From: Prorocentrum cordatum
Taxonomy: Eukaryota > Sar > Dinophyceae > Prorocentrales > Prorocentraceae
Assembly (NCBI GenBank): GCA_963575745.1
Contig: CAUYUJ010021040.1
Coordinates: 1-64,000 of the forward strand
Direction of reading: 5' to 3'
DNA: 64,000 nt
Under the pieces are notes generated by a model. It had not been told where the DNA came from. It worked only from the letters and a program-made list of their open reading frames with translations, and did no database searches. Every line of letters starts with the position of its first letter. Position 1 is the first letter of the stretch. Positions 9,839 to 18,977 of this stretch are shown here, piece by piece. Position numbers and translations under genes: made by a program.

Positions 9839-10311
9839 TTGTGCACACCTCTCACTCTCCTACTCCGTCCTGCTGAACACCTCCCTATCTCTCTACCTCC
9901 CCTCGCTCCCTAATGACACCCTCGCGAAGCATGTGGGGTGCATGGCATAGTTAGCGTTCACGGTACACGCGGGCTCAGCATGAGGGGCGCTTGCCAGGCT
10001 CGCTGCACGTACCGTCTGCCATGCGAAGAATTCGTGGTTGATCTAAGCTCAACAATTCGTGAAAATATGTTTGGGCACGCACGGGCAACCCTCGGGGTTG
10101 CGGTCGGCTCCTCTGGGAACCTGCTCAAGGGGAGGTGGTCGTCCATCTCGGGACGTCATTCGGTGCTCGGGACCCAAGAGGACCCCGAACGGGGTCTCGC
10201 AACATACGTGAAACTCTCCAAGCCCTTGAGGGCTTCCCGTGTTTCTCGTGGCCCCTGAAACGGCACCGATGCGAACCAGAGCCCACCTCCCCCAACCTCC
10301 ATCCCTATACC

Positions 10312-10460
10312 CCCTGCCCTTAACCCTAAACCATACCCCCTAACCCCATATACCCCTAACCACTAACCTTATCCCCAACCAACGCCTTAAACTTAAGTTT
10401 AATCCCTACCCCACGCGGCCCCCCTTATGTTTAATCATCACCCTAACCCCTACCCTAACG
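10312..10460. repeat. Degenerate telomere-like CCCTAAA repeats, interstitial
   Basis: About 150 bp are built from CCCTAA, CCCTAAACC, CCCCTAACC and similar words, repeatedly interrupted. The pattern is the C-strand of a TTTAGGG-type telomere. It is internal and decayed, so a fossil end or repair patch, not a working telomere. Confidence 0.6.
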
Positions 10461-10610
10461 ACGAAGCGGCCAACATTTCAGGCATCGGATGATCCTCTGC
10501 AGCCAGAGCCCGATGGGCCAATGGAATCAACATAGACGAAGCTGCCAACGTTTTAGGTATCGGATGACCCTCTCAGCCAGAGCCCAATGGGCCATTGGAA
10601 TCAACATATG
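10461..10610. repeat. Two tandem 75-bp repeats
   Basis: Copy 1 (10461-10535) and copy 2 (10536-10609) both start ACGAAGC.GCCAAC and end GGAATCAACATA, about 88% alike. No ORF uses them. They join the telomere-like stretch to the retrocopy start. Confidence 0.8.
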
Positions 10611-10767
10611 GCGGGATACTGGAGTCAAGGCGCGACGAACGTGACCTTGCAGGGGGGCCTGTATCCGAGTCCTACCCTGACCCACTGGGCGGCGAGAGGG
10701 GACATGGCCAAGTAATGAAGAGGATGTGGGGAATTGGTCTTTGGAATGGGGGGGGGGGGTTGGAGGG

Positions 10768-10788
10768 TCCGTAGCCATTGTGGCTCAG
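10768..10788 (+). other. Dinoflagellate spliced-leader relic upstream of transposase-like ORF
   Basis: TCCGTAGCCATTGTGGCTCA then G matches the leader (D)CCGTAGCCATTTTGGCTCAAG with one substitution and one deleted A. It precedes the first ATG of the long ORF by 38 nt, so the ORF appears to be a retro-inserted copy of a mature trans-spliced mRNA. Confidence 0.75.
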
Positions 10789-10826
10789 CCATTCTAGATC
10801 GTGTTGTTCTGTCGACCACTCAGACA

Positions 10827-12926
10827 ATGCAACAGTTCGTATACGCTGTTCTTGGTGCATGTTGCATCTCTGCAGCGTCGTCCATATCAATGACTTCCCT
10901 TCCACCTGCGCCGAAACGGTGCAAAGTGATAGAGCTGGGCAGGAAAAGCCACGTCACTGCGAGCGCACTCTGCAACTTACTCAAGGAGTTGAAAGACCAG
11001 CCATTGCCAGCCTTCTCCAGCCGAACCACCCAGCGGCGACAGCGAGAGCAGATCAGCAACGAGAAAACATCGTTTGGGCCTTTGCTTCAAGAGATGAATG
11101 TTAGCGGTGGAGGTGGACATGCTGATGATGTTGTTTTAGATTTTCAGCACCCTCTTGCATGGTTGGAAGTTGCGTGTAAAAAAAGTGAGTCGTACCGCGA
11201 TATGGTGACAACAGCTTTGGATAAGTCTGGAAACAAGATGTCCATACTACTTTACTCAGACGAAGTAACACCAGGGCAAGCATTAACGTCCCACAATACA
11301 CGCAAAATACAAGCCATGTACTGGTCATTTTTGGAGCTGGAGTTTCCGACGCTCTCAAATGAACTAGCGTGGGCCACCCTCGCGGCCCCGCGGACCGATA
11401 CGGTCCAGCTGCTCCCAGGGAAGATGTCAGATATGTTCAAATATGGGCTTGGGTTGTTCTTTGGTGACACTTATGATTTACGGGCGGGTGTTCACGTTCA
11501 GATTGCAGGGGAACTTCGCCCCAGACTCATTCATGGTTCCCTTGCTCTGGTGATTCAAGATGAAAGGGCGCACAAAGCCGCCAGTGCCGTCATGGGAGCG
11601 ACGGGCCATAAATTATGCCCCCTATGTAAGAACGTAGTGGGGCACAAGAGTTCGCTGTTGCCAGATCCTGGCCGATATTTAATTCCCGCCACGGAAATAG
11701 ACGTAAGTAAGTTCGATCTTCACAGCGACGAGTCTGTGAAGGCTGTGCAAAGACGGCTGGCGCAGATGGCAGCTTCGGGCACTCAGGCTGAATTGGAGGA
11801 GCTGGAAACTCTTTTTGGATTCCATTTCGTGCCAACGGGCATGATGCAATGTCCGAGGCTAGACGTGAACTTAGTGTCGACGTGGGGGTGGGATTGGCTC
11901 CATTGTTACGTGGTGGGTGGGGTTTTCAATAACGAGGTCGAGGAGTTGGAAAGCAGGCTATCGCAACACGGTTTGGGTGGGAAACAGATTGGTAAATATC
12001 TTCAGCGGTTTAAGTGGCCGAGCGGTTACGCCAACGCCAAACAAGTATGCAGGTCAAGGGCTGACAATTCCCCGAAAGGTTTAGCGAGTGAGATGCTGTC
12101 ATTTGCACCCGTCCTGCGGAAGTTCCTAGTGGACGTAGTGATACCGACGAAGTTTCTCGAGGACGAAGTGCAGAGCGCTTTGGCGCTCATCGATGTGCTT
12201 GAACTTTTGAACATTGCAAATTCGGGTGAGGTGACCCCAGCCGAGCTGGGGGTAGCGATATGTACCCACTTCGCTTTGCATCAGGTTGCGTACGGTGATC
12301 TTCTGTGGGTTCCCAAAGCCCACTATTGCCTCCACCTCCCTAGGCAAATGTTGCAGCACAAATTTATTTTGTCGTGCTTCATGCACGAGCGTAAGCATCG
12401 GGTATTGAAAAGAATGGCGGAGCATCGGCACAGCCTCCAGAGCTATAACAAGGGCCTCTTGCAAGAATGTACAGTCCAACATCTGTTTGACATCGACGGC
12501 CCGATCGAAGCCACAAGCTTGATTGAGCCAAGACCCGCAAATAAAAATATGATCAAGGTTTTGGATTCAATGTTCAGCTTGCCTCGCGGGTGCGAGATCT
12601 TGACTGCCAGGTCTCTGATTGCAAACAGTCGCAAAATTGTGATGCAAGATTGTGTAGCGTATGTTTTAGCAGATGGCCGAGTTCGTTTCGGCTGCGTTTG
12701 GTTTCACTTCAGCATTGGAGGAGCGTGCTACAGCTGCATAAGCCAATGGGAGATGTTGGAGGTGACAGACACTGCAGTGAAGTGTCGAACCTCAGATTCC
12801 CCAGATGTGTTTTTGAGTAGCTGCATTTTCGAGCCTTGCACGTTCATGCCTTCAGACGTCGGCAAGATATGCACAATCATTTTACCCCCGAAGCTCAACC
12901 AACGGGTGAGGCGCAGCAGAGCGTGA
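10827..12926 (+). CDS. Transposase-like protein of a dinoflagellate dispersed family, intronless
   Basis: The ORF is open from 10734. I use the ATG at 10827, first after the spliced-leader relic (about 699 aa); ATG 10890 (MTSLPPAPKRCK) is an alternative. Seen features (10827 numbering): LLYSDEVTPG with D145, VIQDERAHK with D245, a CPLCKN pair of cysteines (264, 267), a WDWLHCYVVGG block with D356, and CLHLPRQ...CFMHERKHRVLKR with E521. This order (Asp, Asp, CxxC, late Glu after a His-Leu-Pro helix) recalls Tnp2/CACTA-type DDE transposases, but similarity is distant and the triad D145/D245/E521 is inference. The frame is intact to TGA 12924-12926. No terminal inverted repeats were found around it. 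Confidence 0.5.
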   Translation: MQQFVYAVLGACCISAASSISMTSLPPAPKRCKVIELGRKSHVTASALCNLLKELKDQPLPAFSSRTTQRRQREQISNEKTSFGPLLQEMNVSGGGGHADDVVLDFQHPLAWLEVACKKSESYRDMVTTALDKSGNKMSILLYSDEVTPGQALTSHNTRKIQAMYWSFLELEFPTLSNELAWATLAAPRTDTVQLLPGKMSDMFKYGLGLFFGDTYDLRAGVHVQIAGELRPRLIHGSLALVIQDERAHKAASAVMGATGHKLCPLCKNVVGHKSSLLPDPGRYLIPATEIDVSKFDLHSDESVKAVQRRLAQMAASGTQAELEELETLFGFHFVPTGMMQCPRLDVNLVSTWGWDWLHCYVVGGVFNNEVEELESRLSQHGLGGKQIGKYLQRFKWPSGYANAKQVCRSRADNSPKGLASEMLSFAPVLRKFLVDVVIPTKFLEDEVQSALALIDVLELLNIANSGEVTPAELGVAICTHFALHQVAYGDLLWVPKAHYCLHLPRQMLQHKFILSCFMHERKHRVLKRMAEHRHSLQSYNKGLLQECTVQHLFDIDGPIEATSLIEPRPANKNMIKVLDSMFSLPRGCEILTARSLIANSRKIVMQDCVAYVLADGRVRFGCVWFHFSIGGACYSCISQWEMLEVTDTAVKCRTSDSPDVFLSSCIFEPCTFMPSDVGKICTIILPPKLNQRVRRSRA

Positions 12927-12994
12927 AGTCACGCGCGTGGGTTCGCAGAGTGCCCCCAGAAACGCAAAATCGACCCCGTCCATTCCTACTTGTT

Positions 12995-13933
12995 TTAATC
13001 CCACCAGCCCTCTGGGCGCAGGAGGTCTATAGGGCTCTTCCCTCTCCAACCTCCTGCCTTTCCCTACTCGAGAGGTTTACCTCCCCCCCCGTCCCTGCGT
13101 TTGGACGGGGGGGGACGGGCCCATATCAGCGTCCAAGATGGCCCAAGATGGCTCCAAGAGGGCCTCCGAGAGCGCAAGATGGCCCCCAAGATGGCCCAAG
13201 ATAGCGGTAGACGGGTCAAGATAGCCTCCGACACGCGTCCAAGAGGTCTCAAGACGGCCCCAAGACGGTTTCAAATGCCCTCCGAGGCCTCCAAGGACCC
13301 CCCAAGAGGCCAAAACCCTTCAACAACCTAAGGAAAACCAGGTTGTTTGCCTTATCGCGTTTTCGCCTCCGAAGGGCTCTTGAGGCCTCAAGATGGCCCC
13401 AAGAGGGCCCAAGACAGCCCCAAGAGGGGCCCAAGAGAGTCCCAAGGCGGCCCCAAGAGCGCCCAAGAGCGCTCTAAGAGCGGGCCAAGAGGGTCCCAAG
13501 ACGGCATTTTTGAGCCTCCGAGGGGGGGGGGGGGCAAGAATTGCTCCCCTCCCCCTCCCCCCCTTCTTTAGCCATAAAGACCAAGGCGCCCCCGAGAGGC
13601 CTCCCAGAACTCCCCCAAAGAGCCCCGAGAGGGCTCCAAGACCCTCCAAAAGAGACCCAAGAGGGCTCCAAGAAGGCCCCAAGAGGACCCCAAGGGCGCC
13701 CCAAGAAGACCCTAAGAGGACCTCAGGAGAGCCCCAAGAAAGAGCCGCATGAGGCCCCAAGAGGGGCCCAACAGAATCCCAAGAGGGCCCCAAGATGCCT
13801 CCAAGTTTCGGAACGCACGCGAGTTTAAGATACAAATCAGTGCAACAGCCATTACGAGTCATCGAAATACCCCTCACCTCTCATCGAAGCACCATCGAAA
13901 TTTGCACCCATTTCAATATTAAACTTCAATGCG
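12995..13933. repeat. CCAAGAGGCCC minisatellite block; inverted to 5.2-5.8 kb, then partial copy of the 3.5-3.8 kb repeat
   Basis: From 12995 to about 13560 the sequence is the reverse complement of 5215-5840, including the G/C tracts and the AAGAGCCCTT and GGACCCCCC landmarks. From about 13600 it switches to direct similarity with 3530-3823. Gly-Pro-Ser-Trp type translations on either strand are repeat artefacts. Confidence 0.8.
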
Positions 13934-14757
13934 GGAGAGCGCTCCGCCCACTCTGAAGTGACGATCCCCACGCTGACGAACACTAGGAAGATTGCTGCGG
14001 GGAGCGAGCTATTCGTCAAGCCAGGTGCACCCACTAGCAAGGAGGCCGACGCTTCTAAGAAGCGCAGGACTTGCTGAGTCCACAGCCTGGAGGCGCAGAG
14101 TTTTGTATCGCATTGCGCAGCACGAGGATGTTTTTTTCAGGAGCACTGCGTGCTGCAGGCTCGCGGTTCGGGCGTTAGTCGGGGAGGGGTGGCGGGAGGG
14201 AAGGATGGGAACTCAAGGGGTGGAGGCGGCTTCCGCTCTGAACCATGATGGGCGCAGCAAGTAGGAGGGTGGAGTTTGCCGCCCACGCGGATCGGTTCGC
14301 TTGACCCGCCTCTCAATGTCGCTGCATCGATGCATTTTTTTGAGACAGCGGCTCTGACGAGAGGTGGCCGCATCCGACAACTGCGGATCACCGCGACGCA
14401 AGTGCAGAGCTGCGGTGCCTTCAATGACAAGGCTAGGCGCGATGATAAATGCAAAGAAGGCCCCAGACCCTCCAAAAGAGCCCCAAGAGGGCCCCACGAC
14501 GCTCCAAAAGAGCACCAAGAAGCCCCAAGAAGGCCCTAAGAGGACCTCAGGAGAGCCCCAAGAAAGAGCCCCAGGAGGCCCCAAGAGGGACCCAAAAGAA
14601 TCCCACGAGGGCCCCAAGATGCCTCCAAGTTTCGGAACGCACGCGAGTTTAAGATACAAATCAGTGCAACAGCCATTACGAGTCATCGAAATACCCCTCA
14701 CCTCTCATCGAAGCACCATCGAAATTTGCACCCATTTCAATATTAAACTTCAATGCG
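13934..14757. repeat. Third copy of the duplicated unit carrying a gene 3' end
   Basis: It begins GGAGAGCGCTCCGCCCACTC and runs through the copied terminal exon piece (TGA 14075-14077), the G-rich stretch and the minisatellite to CAATGCGGG. It matches 3007-3823 and 3824-4643 almost base for base, so it moved or was duplicated over about 10 kb recently. Confidence 0.85.
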
Positions 14758-14839
14758 GGAAGCTATGTGATGCTTGCGTTCTCGAAGACGGCTGCGCGAC
14801 TGCATGCGTTCTGCCGCCCCTGATTCACTCACTCCCCTG

Positions 14840-15320
14840 CTGATCGTTTCTGGATGGTGGGGACACGCGAAGCGTCAAGAATTCCCCCCCCTCTTCGTCC
14901 TCCCCCTTCTCCTCCGAGGGGGGTGGGGCAAATTTGGGGGACCCCCCCCCCCCCCGACCAACCAGCAAAGGAGAATGCACTTGGACCCCGACAGCAAGCA
15001 GCAGAGGCAGCAAGTGGAAACGGTGGCAGCAAAACACTGCCACCCTCCTCCCCCTCCCCTTCCTCCCCCTCCCCGCCGCTCCCGTGCACCTGGCCCGCCC
15101 CCTCTCTGCTCCTGCCTCTCCTCCTCTCTTTTGCTTGTGGGCAAGAGAGAAACATGTCGGATGGTATCCGAGTTGGCCCACTTAGGGTAACCACTCGGTC
15201 CCACTTAGCCTGGTTAGCTTAACCACTTACCAACCGACATCCAAGGACAACCCACAACATACGAAACGGGATCCGTTGATATCCCCATAAACAGCTTACC
15301 CCATATAAGATAGGAGAATC
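14840..15320. other. Intergenic, C/T-rich then unique sequence
   Basis: C-rich and TCC-rich stretches (14880-15120) are followed by unique DNA containing an imperfect hairpin whose ends are ATGTCGGATGG (15153) and CCAACCGACAT (15229). No convincing exon is seen on either strand. Confidence 0.5.
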
Positions 15321-15529
15321 ACATGCACATGCATGTAGCCCAACCGCTTAGCAAGCGCAGCGGCCATCGCAGTGGGAAGGCCCGCCACTTCTCGCTTCCC
15401 CCCTCGCTCGCCGCCGACCCTCTTGGAGGGCGGATGAATGCGCATCCGTAGTGAGGACCCGTGAACACCCAAACCCCCTCGCGCCGTGAGAAAACCGCGG
15501 AGGGAGGTCTTTCGCAACTTTCGGCCTCT

Positions 15530-15665
15530 GGGGGCCCTCGCGGGGCCTCGGGACCGTCAACAAAACGACTCCGGACGAAACACCGGTCCCGGGGAAGGGG
15601 TCCAGACAGACCTCCGGGGGTCGACGTCGTGAAAAAGTCACGGCGTCGGGGGTCTGGGCACGAGG
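15530..15665. repeat. Dispersed repeat shared with 57320-57450
   Basis: Both copies contain CCTCGGGACCGTCAA, ACGACTC.GGACGAAA and GGGGAAGGGGTCCAGAC, then a GTCGACGT..GTGA segment and GGGGTCTGGG. A shorter piece (CCGGGGAAGGGGTCCAGA) recurs at 28520. The minus-strand ORF across 15319-15690 therefore reads repeat, not gene. Confidence 0.7.
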
Positions 15666-15739
15666 CGCCCACAGACGGCATCGACCGAGACACGAGGGCG
15701 CTCGGTGAACGCAGGGGTGGGGGGCTCCTCGGCAGGCAC

Positions 15740-16560
15740 GCACGCAGGGTCGGGGGTCGGGGCGGGTCTTGCCCAGTGGACCTCTGGCCCCGCGGGCGGC
15801 CCGCGAAGGTCTCCGCCTTCGCGCTGGCCGACGGCACGAGCTGGTGGATCCGCAAGGCGTCCTCGATGGGCCTGTCCGCGTCGGAGCCGGACCCCTCCGC
15901 GTCCGAAAACGGCGCGCAGGCGTCCTCGCCGTCTCTGTGAGGCTTTCTGGCAAGGGCCGGGCTGAAGTCGCGCATCTGCCTGGCCGCGAGGCCGCCGCCC
16001 GCGGCGCCGCCCTGCCCCGGGTGCACGTAGGCGCGGCGCCCAGGGTGGACCCCGAGCTCCACCTCGTCCGACGAACGCAGCAGCGCTTGCACCATTCGCC
16101 CAGCGAGGCGGTCCCAGCGCCTCTGCAGCTGCTGGAGCGCGACGCCAGAGCTGCGCTTGAGGGCCTCGGAAGAAAGACCGCGTCCGAACAGCAGGTCCCG
16201 GAACTCCTGATCCTGGTCGGGCAGCCTCGACTCCATCAGCATGCACGCGCCCTCCAGCAGCTTCTCGAGCTCGCCGCGCTTGAGGGACTCCACCATGGCA
16301 ACCAGCTCGTCGAGGCGGGCGCTGCGGTGCCGGATGCCCTGAAGCAGTCGCACGAACGCGACGCGCTCGCACATGCCGCTGCCGTAGCCGACGGGGGGCG
16401 GGAGCTGCCCGCGGATGTACTGCAGCGTGCGGTCCCAGCTGCCGCGCGCGCAGGCCACCATGTCGTCCAGCTCGCCCGCGACGGCCTCGAGCTCCTCGGG
16501 GGGCGGCGCCCGCACGCCGAAGCTGGGGACGTGGAGGCCGGCCGCCGCCGGCGGCGAGGG
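15740..16560 (-). CDS. Hypothetical protein exon, helical, Leu/Arg-rich
   Basis: On the minus strand the frame containing EELEAVAGELDDMVACARG, ERVAFVRLLQGIRHRSARLDE, VESLKRGELEKLLEGACMLM and LQRRWDRLAGRMVQALLRSS is clearly helical and coding-like, followed by a Gly/Ser/Asp-rich tail. No family is recognised. The reading is open further in both directions, but there it enters a foldback element (16577-16748) and a dispersed repeat (below 15690), so this is an exon of about 0.8 kb with undefined borders. It may belong with the Ser/Ala repeat exon at 16840-17010. Confidence 0.55.
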
Positions 16561-16576
16561 CAGAAGAAGCAAAAAC

Positions 16577-16748
16577 CCCATGAACAGAAACTCTTGGCGC
16601 TCCGCGCGGGGTGCTTGGATCTGCGCCGGCACCCTGCCTCCCCGGCGCGCGGAGCGCGCCAGGGGCGGCGCGGAGGCGCCGCCCGCGGGGGCCCCCGGCG
16701 CGGAGCCCAGAAACCCGCGCGGAACGCCAAAACTTTCTGCCTACGGCG
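16577..16748. mobile_element. GC-rich foldback element (family B), copy 1
   Basis: Ends pair as inverted repeats: AACTCTTGGCGCTCCGCGCGG on the left, CCGCGCGGAACGCCAAAACTT on the right. The core is the GC palindrome GGCGCGCGGAGCGCGCC beside GGCGGCGC..GGCGCCGCC. It is non-coding, and separates two coding-like stretches on the minus strand, so probably lies in an intron. Confidence 0.75.
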
Positions 16749-16839
16749 CCTTGTCCTCCTTCGGGAGGGGGCCCCGGGGCTGTCGCCGCGGCTGCCGGGG
16801 CCCGGGGGCGTCGAGGCGGCTCGGGGCTGCCCGTGCAAC

Positions 16840-17010
16840 TCGCCGGAGGGCTCGAGCGCGGCCGAACCGCGGGAGGGCGCGGCCGAGCCGCGGGAGGGCG
16901 CGGCCGAGCCGCGGGAGGGCGCGGCGGCCTCGATGGAGGAGCCGCGCGAGGCGTGCGTCGCGGCCTGCTCGAGGCCGGGGCCGCGGTCGCGGCCCAGAAC
17001 GTAGGAGAGG
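16840..17010 (-). CDS. Probable exon with three 24-bp repeats (Ser-Arg-Gly-Ala motif)
   Basis: In the minus-strand frame reading SLSYVLGRDRGPGLEQAATHAS, the segment 16858-16925 holds three identical 24-bp units encoding SRGSAAP. The frame is open and balanced outside the repeats. Downstream on the coding strand is the family B foldback, then the 15.7-16.6 kb exon. The upstream boundary is near a GTTTT repeat (17030-17055). Weakly supported. Confidence 0.35.
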
Positions 17011-17514
17011 CTGGCCTCGATGGAGGATTTGTTTTGTTTTGTTTTGTTTTGTCTTGTTGTTGTACTCTCATTTCTGAAACAAAATATTGTTGATCCCCCC
17101 CGTCCGGTGCACATTGATTTTTTCAATTGAAGTGCCCTCCCGGGGCTCGTACTCTGTTTTTTATCTGGGAAAGTCTTGAAGGTCAAACTGTGTCGTTGGC
17201 CCCCGGTTTACAACAACAACGGCTCCCGCCTGAGACTTCCTTTCAATTTAGCCAGGACCCCCGCTCCCGCCCGGAACTTCCTCGAGTTTTATTCAGGAAT
17301 CGCGCTCTCGCTTGGTACTTCCTTAGAATGTATTATCCCGGCGCTCTGGAGTCGCGCTCTCGCTGGAGACTTGCTTGCAATTTACTGAAGAGTAGCGCCT
17401 TGCGTTGGAGCTTCCTGCAATTTACTCAAGCGCCGCGCTCCCGACACCCAGGCACCCAGGAGTCGCGCTCACTCTTAGGACTCCCTCACAGATTACATAG
17501 GAATCGGGATCTCG

Positions 17515-17860
17515 CTGCCCTTCGTGGCCCCGATGCAGCCCTTCGTGGCCCCCTCGTTTTGTTTCGTGGCCCCGTTGCAGCCCTTCGTGGCCCCGTCGCT
17601 GCCCTTCGTGGCCCCATCTATGTATGCCCTTCGTGGCCCCCGCTCGTTCGCGCCCGTGGTGGCCCCATATGCATGTCCTGCGTGGCCCAGTTGCTACCCT
17701 CAGTGGCCCCATCGTTGCCTTCTGTGGCCCCGCATTATCTGCCCTTCATGGCCCCCGCCGTTGCCCTTCGTAGCCTACGCATTCGTGGCCCCATATGTAT
17801 TCCCTTCGTGTCCCCGCCGTTGCCCTTCGTAGCCTACTTCGTGTCCTTGTGGCCCTGCTG
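17515..17860. repeat. Minisatellite, CCCTTCGTGGCCCCG units
   Basis: About 14 imperfect copies of an 18-27-bp unit containing CTTCGTGGCCCC. They read as Pro/Phe/Val-rich or Gly/His-rich repeats in several frames, with no preferred frame. Confidence 0.85.
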
Positions 17861-17869
17861 TCGTTTTCT

Positions 17870-17965
17870 TTCGCTCTCGCTTTCGCTCGTCGCCGTCAGC
17901 GTCGACGTCGTCGCCGTCGCCGTCGTCGTCGACGTCGTCGTCGTCGTCGTCGTGGTCGGTCCCCT
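17870..17965. repeat. GTC/CGT triplet microsatellite
   Basis: Imperfect CGTCGT repeats with interspersed CGC, like those at 1990-2185 and 21275-21420. The Arg-rich, Val-rich and Asp-rich ORFs across it are artefacts. Confidence 0.85.
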
Positions 17966-18267
17966 GTCCGTCCCTCCTGGGGTCGGGTCGACGATCCGCG
18001 GCCGCCCCGCCGATCAGCGCTGCCGCTGGCCAGGCCGACGGTCCGCGGCCGCCCCGCCGCTTGCCGGGGCCCAGCCTGCAGGGAAGAAAGGCATACCCCC
18101 CAAAAGGGTATCGATCGAAGACGAAGAGGGCGGGCATCGAGGGTTTGGGAAATAGGCGTTATTGGACACTCGAGCAGATAAGGGCGAACAATCTAAAAAT
18201 TATTGTTGTTGTTGTTGATGATGGTGTCTTTCTTCTTCGTCCACAACGCGAGTTCACGCTGGCTTGA

Positions 18268-18447
18268 TAGAGGAAGAAAAACGCCATAAACATAAACTTG
18301 TGGCGCTTTGGGATCTGCTCTGGACCCCCTCCCTGGCGCGTGGAGCGCGCCAGGGGCGGCGCCGGAGGCGCCGCCAGGGGGGTCCCAACGCAGATCCAAG
18401 AAATCCGCGCGGACCGCCAAACATTTATGTAGATGCCGATGTTTGTT
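18268..18447. mobile_element. GC-rich foldback element (family B), copy 2
   Basis: The left arm GAGGAAGAAAAACGCCATAA and the reverse complement of the right end (TCGAGGAACAAACATCGGCA) extend the inverted ends beyond the GC core, giving arms of at least 60 bp. Core GGCGCGTGGAGCGCGCCAGG. It lies 3' of the minus-strand gene ending at 18559. Confidence 0.8.
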
Positions 18448-18558
18448 CCTCGATGTTGCTTCCTTCACGACACCGGCCCACGCTGGCGTTGTCATGTTGA
18501 GCGTGGAAGGTGGTCGGGGCACGTGCCCGGAGCAGCGAGCTGTCGGCGGACGCGAGCT

Positions 18559-18700
18559 TCACGCCCGCACGGCCTCGATGGAGGAGATGGCGGCGGCCGC
18601 CTCCTCCTCCGTCGCCCCCGCGGTGGCGGCCCTGTCGAGCCGCCCGCGGATCCCGGCCGCCTCCGTCGGGCCCCCGCAGAAGGACTTGCTCGCCTGCGGC
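18559..18700 (-). CDS. Terminal exon of membrane-anchored coiled-coil protein
   Basis: Minus-strand frame after the acceptor candidate CGGCCGCAG (18694): ASKSFCGGPTEAAGIRGRLD, then AATAGATEEEAAAAISSIEA, ending VRA at TGA 18559-18561. Helical and Glu/Ala-rich, matching the C-terminal style of the large upstream exon. The phases of this acceptor and the GTAAGG donor at 18977 do not match directly, so an extra small exon or another splice site must be involved. Confidence 0.5.
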
Positions 18701-18785
18701 CGACGAGGAGGGCAGGCAGGGAGGCCCCAACGGATCTCCCGCCCTCCTCCCTCGCCTCATCCCATCCCTGTAGGGGGACGAACCA

Positions 18786-18915
18786 TGGCACGAACACCAA
18801 AGCTCGAAGGTCCGCGCGGAGCGCGCCAGGGGCGGCGCCAGAAGCGCCGCCAGGGGGGTCCAGCGTCGATCCGAGAAACCCGCGCGGACCTCAGAGTTTT
18901 TATGTTTATGTCATT
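18786..18915. mobile_element. GC-rich foldback element (family B), copy 3, inside an intron
   Basis: GGTCCGCGCGGAGCGCGCCA ... GGCGCCAGAAGCGCCGCC ... ACCCGCGCGGACCTCAGAG, then TTTTATGTTTATGTC. The left end is shortened. It sits between the two coding segments of the minus-strand gene at 18.5-20.5 kb. Confidence 0.7.
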
Positions 18916-18977
18916 GCCCGTTTCCCTAATCCCATCCCTACCTCCCTCCCTGCCCTAGCCTTCGGGGCCCCCCTTAC

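Noticed and set aside
12528-12545. Leader-like TTGGCTCAATC on the minus strand
   Set aside because: It lies inside an intact coding frame and matches only nine consecutive leader bases.
3040-14475. Plus- and minus-strand ORFs with repeated WGPSWG, GAPGLTNSSLP or MLRGASYSSSQ peptides
   Set aside because: They come from duplicated DNA units and minisatellites; the real reading in that DNA is the terminal exon of the first gene.
15319-15690. C-terminal extension of the 15.7-16.6 kb minus-strand protein
   Set aside because: This stretch is a dispersed repeat also at 57.3 kb, and its translation is Pro/Arg-rich noise.
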